NCBI RefSeq assembly: GCF_000576635.1
Contig: NZ_AVFL01000002.1
Location: 434,001-498,000 of the forward strand
Length of the DNA stretch: 64,000 nucleotides
Origin: Skermanella stibiiresistens SB22
GTDB lineage: Bacteria > Pseudomonadota > Alphaproteobacteria > Azospirillales > Azospirillaceae
Reading direction: 5' to 3'
The notes under the pieces were generated by a model, which worked only from the letters and a program-made list of their open reading frames with translations, made no database searches and was not told the origin of the DNA. This document shows, in pieces, positions 7,780 through 17,068 of the stretch (the stretch's first letter is position 1; every line of letters begins with the position of its first letter). A program made the translations under genes and the position numbers.

Positions 7780-8358
7780 TCAGACCAGCTTGATCATCGC
7801 GACGCCGGCGACGACGAGGACCAGGAACAGCAGGCTGACCAGCTTCAGCCTGCCCTCGATGAATTCCTGGATCGGCGCGCCGTAACGATGGAGCAGGCCC
7901 GCCACGATGAAGAAGCGGCCCGCGCGCGATATGATCGAGGCGATGATGAAGACCGGAAAGCCCAGCTTCACCACGCCAGCGGTGATGGTCAGCAGTTTGT
8001 AGGGGATCGGGGTCAGTCCCTTGGCCAGCAGGATCCAGGCGCCGTATTCACGGAAACCGTCCTGGAAGGCGTTGAACTCCCGTTCCAGATGATAGAAGCC
8101 GACGATCGATTGCCCGATCGCCTCGTACAGGAAATACCCGATGCCATAGCCGACGATCCCGCCGACGACGGAAGACAGGGTGCAGAGCAGGGCCAGCCGG
8201 AACCATTGGTCCCGCCGGGCCAGCACCATCGGCACCAGCAACACATCGGGCGGCAGCGGAAAGAACGAGCTTTCCGCGAAGGAGATCATGCAAAGCCAGA
8301 GGGTGCCGGCCGGACTTCCGGCCTTCGCCAACGCCCATTGGTAGGTTCGTTCGAGCAA
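7780..8358 (-). CDS. YqaA-type (DedA/VTT superfamily) membrane protein
   Basis: About 192 residues with multiple membrane segments and the YqaA signature SFAESSFFPLPPDVLLVPMV, followed by VVGGIVGYGIGYFLYEAIG and a re-entrant GLTPIPYKLLTITAG element typical of the SNARE-associated/VTT fold. DedA-superfamily proteins handle lipid carriers or proton-linked transport; the YqaA branch has no fixed substrate. I take the TTG at 8358 (GGAAAC upstream; MLERTYQWALAKAG matches family N-termini) over the ATG at 8424, which would add a poorly matching leader. It directly precedes secDF and is probably co-transcribed. Confidence 0.8.
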   Translation of the reverse strand: MLERTYQWALAKAGSPAGTLWLCMISFAESSFFPLPPDVLLVPMVLARRDQWFRLALLCTLSSVVGGIVGYGIGYFLYEAIGQSIVGFYHLEREFNAFQDGFREYGAWILLAKGLTPIPYKLLTITAGVVKLGFPVFIIASIISRAGRFFIVAGLLHRYGAPIQEFIEGRLKLVSLLFLVLVVAGVAMIKLV

Positions 8359-8486
8359 GATGTTTCCACGGGCGAAAGGCGCGGGGATCGGGGATCCAGC
8401 GCGATGAGGCGATAGGATGGTCATCGGGAGCGCCGCCAGCCCTTGGAGCGGCAAGGCATCGCGCGCTCGACGGCCCCTGGGGACCG

Positions 8487-8906
8487 TCAGGAAAGGGCTG
8501 GAGGCCCGGTGGGAATCCGGGGAGTCGACCGGCCGACACCGTGCGTGGGAGCGGGAGCGGGATCGCCAGCCGAGGATGCCAGCCGCGCCCACGCGATCAC
8601 CTGGGCCGCCGGGGCCGCGATGTCGAAGACCCGTTCCGGCAAGGGCGGGTCGCGCGGAGTCGATCTGGATGCCTCGACGAAGAGTTGGCGGGGCAGGGTG
8701 AACTTGCCGTCCGCCACCGCGTCGCCGCCACCAGCGCCCGCGGCGCCGCCGGAAGTCTGGCGCGGCGGCGTCGCCGCTTCGTCGGCGGCAGATCCGACCT
8801 TGGCCGATGACCAGCAGAATGCCGACAACAGGCAAGCGATCAAGGCCAGAGCGACGGCTCTGACACTCGTGCCTGTCTGGGCGCGGCATTCCTGTAAGTC
8901 CGGCAT
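8487..8906 (-). CDS. hypothetical secreted or lipid-anchored protein
   Basis: A possible 139-residue protein starting at ATG 8906, with a hydrophobic stretch VRAVALALIACLLSAFCW at residues 15-32 that resembles a signal peptide or anchor, then an Ala/Gly/Pro-rich tail with a more ordered segment FTLPRQLFVEAS. Codon choice looks genuine in the middle, but the ribosome binding site is poor. The frame continues upstream to 9023, overlapping the SNF2 gene's end. Not a family I recognise; it might be a spurious frame. Confidence 0.4.
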   Translation of the reverse strand: MPDLQECRAQTGTSVRAVALALIACLLSAFCWSSAKVGSAADEAATPPRQTSGGAAGAGGGDAVADGKFTLPRQLFVEASRSTPRDPPLPERVFDIAAPAAQVIAWARLASSAGDPAPAPTHGVGRSTPRIPTGPPALS

Positions 8907-9000
8907 CACACTCACGGCTGGAGGAGGTTGGGCGCAAACTACACGCGCGCCCAACCCCAAACCAGACTTATCTGGCCAACCTCGGCATGGGCTACCTGGC

Positions 9001-12000
9001 TCACTCCGGTTCGTCGGCGTCACCGAACAGGTAATCGATGTCGCCTGTCGCCAGGGTGCTGAACAGGGCGGTCCCCTCGATCGTCGCGGCGGCCAGATTG
9101 TCCTTGCGCCGCTGCAACTCCAGGATCCGCTCCTCCACCGTGTCGGCGGCGATCAGCTTGTACACGAAGACCGGCTTGTCCTGCCCGATCCGGTGCGCGC
9201 GGTCGGTCGCCTGATTCTCGGCCGCTGGGTTCCACCACGGGTCGTAGTGGATCACGGTGTCGGCGGCGGTGAGGTTGAGGCCTCGGCCACCCGCTTTCAG
9301 GCTGATCAGGAAGACCGGGACCTCGCCGCGCTGGAAACGCTCGACCGGGTCGTTGCGGTCGCGGGTCGCTCCCGTCAACTCCACGAAGGGGATCTCGGCC
9401 TTGCGCAACTCGGGCTTGATCAGGTCCAGCATCGACGTGAACTGCGAGAAGATCAGGATGCGGCGGCCTTCCGGCACCATCTCCCTCACCATCTCGATCA
9501 GGCTTTCCAGCTTGGCGCTCTCCCGGACGGCGGCGGCCGCCGGGATCTTGACCAGCCGGGGATCGCAGCAGACCTGACGAAGCTTCAGCAGGGCGTCGAT
9601 CACCGTGATGGCGTTGCCCGACAAGCCGCTGTTGGCGATGGCGGCCCGTACCTTCTCGTGGACCGACAGGCGGATCGTCTCGTAGAGATCGCGCTGCTCC
9701 TGGTCCAGCTCGATATGCCGGATGACCTCGGTCTTGGGCGGCAGTTCCTTGGCCACCTCAGACTTCGTTCGCCGCAGCAGGAAGGGGCGGGTCCGCCGAA
9801 CCAGCAGGCTGGCCCGCGTCGCGTCGCCGCGCTTCTCGATCGGCGTTCGGAACCGCTTCTGGAAGTCCTTGCGGTCGCCCAACAGGCCCGGCATCAGGAA
9901 GGCGAACTGCGCCCACAGCTCCCCGAGGTTGTTTTCGACCGGGGTGCCCGATAGGCACAGGCGGTGATTGGCGCGCAGCGCGCAGACGGCGCGGGTGGAC
10001 CTGGAATCGGGGTTCTTGATCGCCTGCGCCTCGTCCAGGACGACCAGATGCCAGTCGCAATCCCGCATCAGGTCGACGTCGCGGGCGACGACACCGTAGG
10101 TCGTGATCACGATCTGGGCCGACGCCACCTCGGAACGCCGCTCGTGACGGTCCAGGCCATGGAGCACCAGGGCCCGCAGGTGGGGGGTGAAGCGCTTCGC
10201 CTCGTTGACCCAGTTGGGCACCAGACTGGTCGGCACCACCACCAGACACGGGTTGGTCAGCCGGCCAAGCTCGTGCTCCAGCGCGATATGGGCCAGCGTC
10301 TGCGCGGTCTTGCCCAGGCCCATGTCGTCGGCGAGGATGCCGGCGACGTTGTTCGCGGCCAGATGCTGCAGCCAGGCGAGGCCGGTCCGCTGATAGTCGC
10401 GGAGGTCGCCCTTGAACGCCGCCGGGACGGCGACCTCCGGCAAGGTCTCGTCGTCGCGCAGTTTGCGCAGGAAGGCCTCGATCTGGGTGGTCTCGTCGGC
10501 GCGGCGTGATACCAGGTCGTCGATGTCCAGCAGCAGGTCGGCCTCACCGATCGGCACCTGGAGCTTCTCGTCGAACCGGCGGCCGGTCTCCAGCATCGCT
10601 TCCAGCACGCTGAACAGCCGCTTGATCCTGTCGGCGGGGACGGCGAGCACGCTGCCGTCGTCCAGCATGACATGGGCCATGCCGTCGATCACCCGCATCG
10701 CGGACATGCCGCCACGGTCGATCAGGCGCGCCAGGATCGGCAGCAGCGACCGGCGCTGACCCTCGATCTCGACGCCGACCTCCATGTCGAACCAGCCTTC
10801 GCCGGCATCGCGGACCACGATGCCGACCTCACCCGCCGACTCGACCATGCGCGTGCCGAAATCGGCGCCGATGTGGATGGTCCAGCCCTCTGCTTCCAGC
10901 GCCGGGACGTGGGTGGTGAAGAAGGTCCGCCAGGCGGCGTCGGTGTCCTTGCCGGTCATCCGGTGGACGCGGGTGCCGCGATCGTTGAGTGATCCCTTAG
11001 GCGGGTCGATCCGAAGCTGGGCGAAACCAAGCTTGGCCAGCCTCAGCATGGCCTCCTGTTCGGCCAGCTTGTCACGGCGGGCGAACACGGGCGCCCCTTC
11101 CGGCATTTCGATGCGGGCGAATTGCCGCTGGTCGTCGGTATCGATCTCCGCCGGCTGGTCCGGCTCGCCATAGTCGAACGACAGCCGGAGGATGTCGATC
11201 ATCCCCTCACCGAGCGAGACCACGCGGCCAAGCCTGGCGATGATGCCGGGGCTGCGCTCGACGATGACGGCGGGGTCGGAGCGGACCGGCCGGGGCGGCG
11301 GATCGGGCGCCACCAGCTTCGGCGCCGGCGTGCGCAGGGCCTTGCGGGCCATGAGCTTGGACTTGGCCGTCGGCTTGACCGGAGCCGGTTTGGTCGGCAA
11401 CGGCGTCGCGTTTTTGGGCATGGTCACGATCTGCAGGTCGACCGGGCAGACATGCCCGACGGTGGGATCGACGCACCAGTGCCCCAGACCTTTGAGCAGC
11501 ACGCCGCCCTCCGGCAAACCGGTCGGGCGCAGGGTGCCCGTTCCGGGATCCCGGAAGGCGCGGACCACGCGCTTGGGGCCGCCGGTCAGCGCCACGCCGG
11601 TATGCCAGCGGGCGCGGCCCGTCGCCAGCACGCAGCGCAGCAGCTTGTCGACGGCATCGGCCCTGCCTTTGGCGATCGGCGTGCGGACGAGCGCTCCGGC
11701 GCCGAGCAGACGGGCCACCGTGCGGTCAGGTCCGGCTTGGTCGATCCCGGCTACCTGGTCGATGACTTCGCGTGGTGTCGAAGGCCGTTCGGCGGCGCCG
11801 TCGGCGATCAGGCTGGTCGTCACGTACAGGGCGTTGTCACCCTGTCCCGGTTCCAGCGTCCAATAGGCTTGCGGAACCCCGGAGGGCGGCGCGGGAACGG
11901 CTGGCGATGTGGCGGGTGGAGCCGACGGGGCTGCCGCCGGCTTCTTAGGCACGACATCCAGCAACGACGGCTGGACCGGCCGTCGCCATTCAGGGCGGCT

Positions 12001-12312
12001 GTCCAGCGCGAGCAGGGCGGTCGCCGCCATATGGGCGCAGGCCGGACGCCCGCAGGTGCAGCTCCGCTCCAGCGTGACGCGCTGATTGCGGTTGACCGGC
12101 ACGATCAGCACCGTGTGATTTCGGCCAAGATCGTTCACGGTGGCGCCGATATGGTCGCGAGCCGCCGTCAGGACCGCTCCGCCCGCCAGCAGCAAGCTAC
12201 GGGCACGCTGAAGCGTCTTCTGATCGAAGAGGCGGGAGACGTCCTCTTCGGCAAACGGAACCGGGGCGCCGGCAGGCGATGAGGCCCGCGCAGTGTGGTT
12301 GACCAGTGACAT
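9001..12312 (-). CDS. SNF2-family DNA-dependent ATPase with N-terminal SWIM zinc finger
   Basis: 1103 residues. A SWIM-type finger C-x-C-x4-C-x-H is visible at C85, C87, C92, H94. An Ala/Pro-rich linker follows, then a long middle region, then the two RecA-like lobes: motif I DDMGLGKTAQT, motif II LVVLDEAQAIKNP (DEAQ box), motif III LSGTPVENN, motif V GGRGLNLTAADTVIHYDPWWN and motif VI ATDRAHRIGQ. SWIM-SNF2 proteins of this HepA/RapA-like class remodel protein-DNA or RNA polymerase complexes. No nuclease or methylase partner is adjacent, so a defence-system role is not supported. The ATG at 12312 is the first of the frame. Confidence 0.92.
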   Translation of the reverse strand: MSLVNHTARASSPAGAPVPFAEEDVSRLFDQKTLQRARSLLLAGGAVLTAARDHIGATVNDLGRNHTVLIVPVNRNQRVTLERSCTCGRPACAHMAATALLALDSRPEWRRPVQPSLLDVVPKKPAAAPSAPPATSPAVPAPPSGVPQAYWTLEPGQGDNALYVTTSLIADGAAERPSTPREVIDQVAGIDQAGPDRTVARLLGAGALVRTPIAKGRADAVDKLLRCVLATGRARWHTGVALTGGPKRVVRAFRDPGTGTLRPTGLPEGGVLLKGLGHWCVDPTVGHVCPVDLQIVTMPKNATPLPTKPAPVKPTAKSKLMARKALRTPAPKLVAPDPPPRPVRSDPAVIVERSPGIIARLGRVVSLGEGMIDILRLSFDYGEPDQPAEIDTDDQRQFARIEMPEGAPVFARRDKLAEQEAMLRLAKLGFAQLRIDPPKGSLNDRGTRVHRMTGKDTDAAWRTFFTTHVPALEAEGWTIHIGADFGTRMVESAGEVGIVVRDAGEGWFDMEVGVEIEGQRRSLLPILARLIDRGGMSAMRVIDGMAHVMLDDGSVLAVPADRIKRLFSVLEAMLETGRRFDEKLQVPIGEADLLLDIDDLVSRRADETTQIEAFLRKLRDDETLPEVAVPAAFKGDLRDYQRTGLAWLQHLAANNVAGILADDMGLGKTAQTLAHIALEHELGRLTNPCLVVVPTSLVPNWVNEAKRFTPHLRALVLHGLDRHERRSEVASAQIVITTYGVVARDVDLMRDCDWHLVVLDEAQAIKNPDSRSTRAVCALRANHRLCLSGTPVENNLGELWAQFAFLMPGLLGDRKDFQKRFRTPIEKRGDATRASLLVRRTRPFLLRRTKSEVAKELPPKTEVIRHIELDQEQRDLYETIRLSVHEKVRAAIANSGLSGNAITVIDALLKLRQVCCDPRLVKIPAAAAVRESAKLESLIEMVREMVPEGRRILIFSQFTSMLDLIKPELRKAEIPFVELTGATRDRNDPVERFQRGEVPVFLISLKAGGRGLNLTAADTVIHYDPWWNPAAENQATDRAHRIGQDKPVFVYKLIAADTVEERILELQRRKDNLAAATIEGTALFSTLATGDIDYLFGDADEPE

Positions 12313-12509
12313 GAATCTTTTGGCTGAGTGTTACGAAGCGATGGATGTCCGAAAACGGCGAAGGGATCAGGATACCCACTTTTGCCGCCAAGTGCCACAC
12401 ACCTGTGTCTCGGCTAATCAGCGGAGACCGCGCGCGACAGCTTAAGCGGAACGGTATAGCTTCTTTTTCCAATCATTCCGGGCGGTTGCCCTCACGGAGA
12501 ATAGATCCC

Positions 12510-13988
12510 ATGGCCGCCGTTTCTGGCAAAGGTCAGCGTCAGGCGGGTCAGATCGCCTCGAAATTCACGACCGGATCGCCACTGCGGCATGTCGTCGTCA
12601 TGACATTCACCGGCTCCGTCGGGCTGATGGCGGTGTTCGCGGTCGACTTGGCCAACCTGTTCTACATCTCGATGCTCGGCGTCAAGGAACTGGCCGCCGC
12701 CGTTGGCTTCGCCGGGTCGATCCTGTTCTTCCAAATATCGCTGTGCATCGGCCTCACCATCGGGACGGGCGCCATCGTCGCGCGCGCGATCGGCGCCGGG
12801 GAGCGCGAGGAGGCTCGCCGCCTCGCCGGCTCCAGCCTGATCGTGATGGCGGTCCTATCGCTGGTGATCGGCGTGGCGACGGTGCCGTTCCTGGATACGA
12901 TCCTGTCCGCCCTCGGCGCCCAGGGGGAAACCAAGCGTTTCGCCGAGCTCTACCTGACGATCGTCTCGCCGACCATGCCCCTCCTCGGCATCGGCATGTG
13001 CTGCTCGGCCCTGCTGCGGGCGGTGGGCGACGCCCGCCGGTCGATGAACGTCACCCTGTTCGCCGGGCTCGCCACCGCCGTTCTCGATCCGATCCTGATC
13101 TTCGGCTTCGACCTGGATCTGATGGGTGCCGCGATCGCGGCCTTGCTGTCCCGCTGCGTGCTGGTCGCGATCGGCTGGCGGGGAGCCTCCGGCATCCACG
13201 ACCTCGTCGGGCGACCGTCGCTGAAGGCGCTGGGCGCCGACGCCAGGGCGCTGTTCAAGGTCGCCGGACCGGCGACGCTGACCAACATCGCCACTCCGGT
13301 CGCCTCGGCCTATGTCACGTACTCCATGGCGAAGTTCGGCGACGCCGCCGTGGCGGGACTGGCGATCGTCGATCGCATCGTCCCCGTGGCGTTCGGTGTG
13401 ATCTTCGCGCTCAGCGGCGCGGTCGGGCCGATCTTCGCCCAAAACCTGGGTGCCCGGCGTTATGACCGGATCCGGGAAACACTGCGGGCCAGCCTGATCG
13501 TGATGCTTGTCTATGTGGCGACACTCTGGCTGGTGCTGTTCCTGGGCCAGGATCTGGTGGTGCGTGTCTTCTCGGTCCAGGGCATCGCCGCCGAGATCGT
13601 CCGGCTGTTCTGCACCATGACGGCGGGTGGTTTCCTGTTCATCGGCTGCCTGTTCGTCGGCAACGCCGCGTTCAACAACCTGGGTTTTCCGCTGCTTTCC
13701 ACGGGGTTCAACTGGGGCCGCGCCACGCTCGGCACGATTCCATTCGTCACCCTGGGAGCGTCGGTCGCCGGAGCACAGGGTATCATCTATGGCCAAGCGG
13801 CCGGCTCGCTGATCTTCGGTCTGGCGGCGGTCGTCATGGCCTTCCGCGTGGTGGGCCGCCTCCGCGACGACCGCCCCGAGGTGTTGGCGTCGGATGAGGA
13901 CTGGCGTGCCCCCGCCGCCCTGCCGGCATCCTCGGGCAAGGCGGCGCTCGCCACGCTCGCGGTCAGGCCGGCCGAGGCTGAGGATTGA
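12510..13988 (+). CDS. MATE family efflux transporter
   Basis: 492 residues with about twelve membrane segments in two pseudo-repeats. The N-terminal repeat contains VFAVDLANLFYISMLGVKELAAAVGF, typical of MATE exporters, and the second begins near VAGPATLTNIATPVASAYV. These proteins export cationic drugs or metabolites using Na+ or H+. The ATG at 12510 follows GGAGA; the frame is open back to 12345 but those residues are not family-like. The 3' end overlaps the convergent thioesterase gene by 26 bp. The 12313-12509 spacer is a divergent promoter region with the SNF2 gene. Confidence 0.9.
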   Translation: MAAVSGKGQRQAGQIASKFTTGSPLRHVVVMTFTGSVGLMAVFAVDLANLFYISMLGVKELAAAVGFAGSILFFQISLCIGLTIGTGAIVARAIGAGEREEARRLAGSSLIVMAVLSLVIGVATVPFLDTILSALGAQGETKRFAELYLTIVSPTMPLLGIGMCCSALLRAVGDARRSMNVTLFAGLATAVLDPILIFGFDLDLMGAAIAALLSRCVLVAIGWRGASGIHDLVGRPSLKALGADARALFKVAGPATLTNIATPVASAYVTYSMAKFGDAAVAGLAIVDRIVPVAFGVIFALSGAVGPIFAQNLGARRYDRIRETLRASLIVMLVYVATLWLVLFLGQDLVVRVFSVQGIAAEIVRLFCTMTAGGFLFIGCLFVGNAAFNNLGFPLLSTGFNWGRATLGTIPFVTLGASVAGAQGIIYGQAAGSLIFGLAAVVMAFRVVGRLRDDRPEVLASDEDWRAPAALPASSGKAALATLAVRPAEAED

Positions 13989-14415
13989 CCATGCGGATCA
14001 TGGTCGCCTGCATCATCGCGATATGAACCTCGCCCTCCTCCGTCTCGGCGTGAACGTCGGCTCGGACGATCACCAGCAGCTTTCCGGGCTTCTCGACCTT
14101 GCCGCGCGCGATCAGGCGATCGCCCCGCGCCGGTGCCAGCAGGTTGGTCTTGAACTCGACCGACAGCACATCGCTTCCGGCCGGCATCAGGGTCAGGGCG
14201 GCCAAGCCGGCGGCATTGTCGGCGATGGCGTTGGTGACGCCGGCGTGGACGAATCCGTTGTGCTGCCACAAATCCGGCCGGATCGTCAGCGCGATCTCGC
14301 AGGTTCCGGCTCCGAGCGCCGCCAGTTCGGCGCCGATCAACCGCATGAACGGCTGGCCGTCGAAGGTGGCGCGGACCTTGCTCTGGTAGTCCGGATCCAT
14401 GGGTGTGAAGTTCAT
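13963..14415 (-). CDS. PaaI-type hotdog-fold thioesterase
   Basis: About 150 residues of the 4HBT/PaaI hotdog fold. The family core is clear: CEIALTIRPDLWQHNGFVHA (the HNGxxHxG-like catalytic loop), GVTNAIADNAAGLAAL and SVEFKTNLLAPARGDRLIARG. Such enzymes hydrolyse acyl-CoA thioesters. I choose the ATG at 14415 (MNFTPMDPDY), which matches family N-termini; ATG 14427 or GTG 14451 are alternatives without better ribosome binding sites. Acyl-CoA specificity cannot be told. Confidence 0.85.
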   Translation of the reverse strand: MNFTPMDPDYQSKVRATFDGQPFMRLIGAELAALGAGTCEIALTIRPDLWQHNGFVHAGVTNAIADNAAGLAALTLMPAGSDVLSVEFKTNLLAPARGDRLIARGKVEKPGKLLVIVRADVHAETEEGEVHIAMMQATMIRMVNPQPRPA

Positions 14416-14455
14416 GCCGCGCGCCATCCCGTCGCTTGATCGCCGTGTCACGCGA

Positions 14456-16171
14456 TCAAGCGGGATTGGGCGGGACTGTCAAGGGCGAAGCCGCCGGGGT
14501 GCGACCGAGGCTGGACGCCAAGCGAACAAGCCGCACCTCCAGCGCCGCGCGGCGGCCCCGCACCGGGACGAATTGCAGCGGATGATCCCCAAGATCCACC
14601 CCGGCGCGCGCCTCGACCTCGCGGCTGACCACCAGTTCGACGTCGTTGTCCTTGGCGATCTGCTCCAGCCGGGACGTGGTGTTGACTGGATCGCCGATCG
14701 CGGTGAACGAGCGGGCGCGGCCATAGCCCATCTCGCCCAGAATCACCGTCCCGGAATGAACGCCGATGGCGACGCGGAGCGGGTAGGGCAGGTCGTGTTC
14801 CAGGTCGCGGTTGAGTTGGGTGATGCTGTCGGCGATGGCGCGCGCCGCCGCCAAGGCGTCGCCGGCCGCGCGCGCCGGATCGCCGTCGATGCCGAACAGC
14901 GCCATCATGCCGTCACCGATGAACTTGTCGATATGACCGTTGTGGGTCTCGACGGCTTGGCCGACCACCTCGAAGTAACGGTTCAGGACGAAAACCACGT
15001 CATAAGGCAATCGGGCTTCGGACAAGGTGGTGAAGCCGCGCAGGTCGGCGAATAGGATGACGATCTCTTGCTCCTGGCCCTCCAGATGGGATGATGGCCG
15101 GAGCGAGATCTCCGGAGTCGAGGCCGGCGGCATCAGCGGGCGGATACTGACGCTGTGCCTGGGTCTGACTTGGCAGGCGAGCCGGACATCCCTGCCGGCG
15201 CCGATCCTGGTCAGCACCCGCTGCTCGGCGGAGGACGGTGGCGGCAACAATTCGCGGCCATGCCCAACGCTGACCCTGCAGGTCGAGCAACGGCCGCGGC
15301 CGCCGCAGACCGAGGCGTGGGGGATGCCATAGGCGCGGCTCATCTCCAGGATGCTGGCACCCGGCAGCATCGTCACGGTTGGTCCGTCGACATAGGTCAG
15401 GGTTACCGTGCCGAACCTCGATGACAGGAGGCCGCGCACGCCGCGTGCCAGCAAAGTGACGGCGATCAGCGCCGCGAAGGCGTATCGGAAGATCAGGCTG
15501 GTGTCATTGACGAAGACGGAGGTGGTCGGCCCCGGCACGCGCGCCGCTTCGAGGATTCTCGCCACGGCCTCGCCGTCCGCCGTCTCCATCAGCAGGATCC
15601 GGCCGGAAACCAGGAATCCCAGCAAGGCCAGCGTCGGTATCAGCACGGCCAGGGTGAAGAGACCCGGCGCCACCGCGCGATACCCCGACCTCAACCTGAG
15701 CCAGAAGTGCAGGCCCATGCAGCCATGGACCCAGGAGATCACCATGACGATGCTTTGCAGGATGCCGAGATGGGGAGCCAGCCGCCAATAGGTCAGCTGG
15801 ACCGACGTGTAGCTGGGATTGACGCCATACAGCTCCGCGACCGCCCGGGTGCCCAGGACATGCTCGATCAACAGGAACGGGATCGACAGGCCCAGCAGCA
15901 GCTGCATGAACTGCCACGCCGGCATCCGCATCACCCTGCGATCGTACAGCGACCAAAGGGCGTGGCCGATATGGACAAGGGCCGCCACCAGCAGGACGAT
16001 CCAGGCGCCGCCGAACTGCCACGACAGGATGCCGCGCCAACGATCCATCGCCTCGAGCGATACCAGTCCCAGCGAGTGGTTCAACATGTGCGAGAGCACA
16101 TAGGCGAACAGCACCAGTCCCGATATCGTCCGGAGTTGCTGGAAGCGCCGGCTTCCGTCGAGTGATGCCAT
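14456..16171 (-). CDS. class III adenylate/guanylate cyclase with cytochrome-b-like membrane domain and [2Fe-2S] ferredoxin domain
   Basis: 571 residues in three modules. Residues 1-250 form about six membrane helices with histidines at 28, 32, 67, 70, 104, 134, 149 and 155, resembling the dihaem succinate dehydrogenase/fumarate reductase membrane anchor. Residues 255-345 form a plant-type ferredoxin with C289-x5-C295-x2-C298 and C333. Residues 368-540 form a class III cyclase with metal aspartates D376 and D420, substrate-pocket K416 and NTTSRLEQIAK near the transition-state Asn/Arg. A cyclase with a quinone-responsive dihaem anchor is known in Sinorhizobium (CyaC). This arrangement should couple quinone or electron-transfer state to cAMP output; that is inference. 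Confidence 0.9.
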   Translation of the reverse strand: MASLDGSRRFQQLRTISGLVLFAYVLSHMLNHSLGLVSLEAMDRWRGILSWQFGGAWIVLLVAALVHIGHALWSLYDRRVMRMPAWQFMQLLLGLSIPFLLIEHVLGTRAVAELYGVNPSYTSVQLTYWRLAPHLGILQSIVMVISWVHGCMGLHFWLRLRSGYRAVAPGLFTLAVLIPTLALLGFLVSGRILLMETADGEAVARILEAARVPGPTTSVFVNDTSLIFRYAFAALIAVTLLARGVRGLLSSRFGTVTLTYVDGPTVTMLPGASILEMSRAYGIPHASVCGGRGRCSTCRVSVGHGRELLPPPSSAEQRVLTRIGAGRDVRLACQVRPRHSVSIRPLMPPASTPEISLRPSSHLEGQEQEIVILFADLRGFTTLSEARLPYDVVFVLNRYFEVVGQAVETHNGHIDKFIGDGMMALFGIDGDPARAAGDALAAARAIADSITQLNRDLEHDLPYPLRVAIGVHSGTVILGEMGYGRARSFTAIGDPVNTTSRLEQIAKDNDVELVVSREVEARAGVDLGDHPLQFVPVRGRRAALEVRLVRLASSLGRTPAASPLTVPPNPA

Positions 16172-16297
16172 ACAGGGACTTCAAAGCTGATCGTTACCGC
16201 GGCGCGGAAGTGTACCTAAGGTGGTGCCGGATGCCACCCTGACCAGAGGCGTCATCCGGAACATTGGTATCAAAGCTTTGCTGTCCCGCCTAGCATC

Positions 16298-17062
16298 TCA
16301 TCCCATCACGGCCCGCGTGGCGATGAAGAGCACCGAAGGGGCCATCAGGCAGCCGAGGCCGGTGTAGAAGGTCGCGGTCATGGCGCCGTAGGGAACCAGC
16401 TTTGGATCGGTGGCGGCCAAGCCGCCGGCGACGCCGCTGGTGGTGCCCATCAATCCGCCGAACACCATGGCCGAGCGCGGATTGTCCAAGCCGATGCTTT
16501 TGGCGACGAAAGGCGTTCCAATCATGACCAGGATCGACTTGATCAACCCGGCCGCGATGCTCAACGCCATCACGTCCGAACTCGCCCCCAAGGCGGCGCC
16601 GGTCACCGGACCAACGATGTAGGTCACGGCTCCAGCTCCGATCGTCGTCATGCTGACCGCGTCGGAATAGCCGAACGCCAGGGCCACCACGGCGCCGACC
16701 ACGAAGGAGACGACGATCCCGGCGAACAGCGCGATCACGCCACTGATACCGGCTTTCCTGATCTCGCCGAAGCTGACGCCGAACGCGGTGGCGATGATCG
16801 CGAAGTCGCGCAGCATGGCACCTCCCATCAAGCCGATGCCGGCCAGCAGCGGAACGTCGGCGATGCCCTTGGTGCCGCCGGTCATGACGCCACCGGCATA
16901 GGCGACGATCAGCCCGATGATGATGGCGATCGCCGATCCGTGCAGGCGTCCACGCGTCAGCTTGGCTGACAGCCAATAGGAGATCCAGATCGTGACACCG
17001 ACCACCGCGAAGGCGGTGACCAGCCCATTCTTGACGAGGATGTCGCCCAGGGTTTCAAGCAT
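16298..17062 (-). CDS. madM: malonate transporter, MadM subunit
   Basis: 254 residues, almost entirely membrane helices, matching the MadM subunit of the two-component malonate:Na+ (or H+) carrier first described in Malonomonas. Conserved glycine-rich stretches such as GGVMTGGTKGIADVPLLAG and GGLMGTTSGVAGGLAATDP are present. It follows madL by 6 bp and ends the matA-matB-madL-madM operon, supplying malonate for MatB. In the Rhizobium mat operon the carrier is the unrelated MatC; here the MadLM pair takes its place. Confidence 0.9.
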   Translation of the reverse strand: MLETLGDILVKNGLVTAFAVVGVTIWISYWLSAKLTRGRLHGSAIAIIIGLIVAYAGGVMTGGTKGIADVPLLAGIGLMGGAMLRDFAIIATAFGVSFGEIRKAGISGVIALFAGIVVSFVVGAVVALAFGYSDAVSMTTIGAGAVTYIVGPVTGAALGASSDVMALSIAAGLIKSILVMIGTPFVAKSIGLDNPRSAMVFGGLMGTTSGVAGGLAATDPKLVPYGAMTATFYTGLGCLMAPSVLFIATRAVMG

Positions 17063-17068
17063 CCCGGT

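Noticed and set aside
8443..9954. 503-codon plus-strand frame opposite the SNF2 gene end
   Set aside because: Shadow of the minus-strand helicase; no recognisable domain.
9001..13988. SNF2 ATPase plus neighbours as an anti-phage system
   Set aside because: No nuclease, methylase, protease or toxin-like gene adjoins it; the neighbours are a MATE pump and ordinary membrane proteins.
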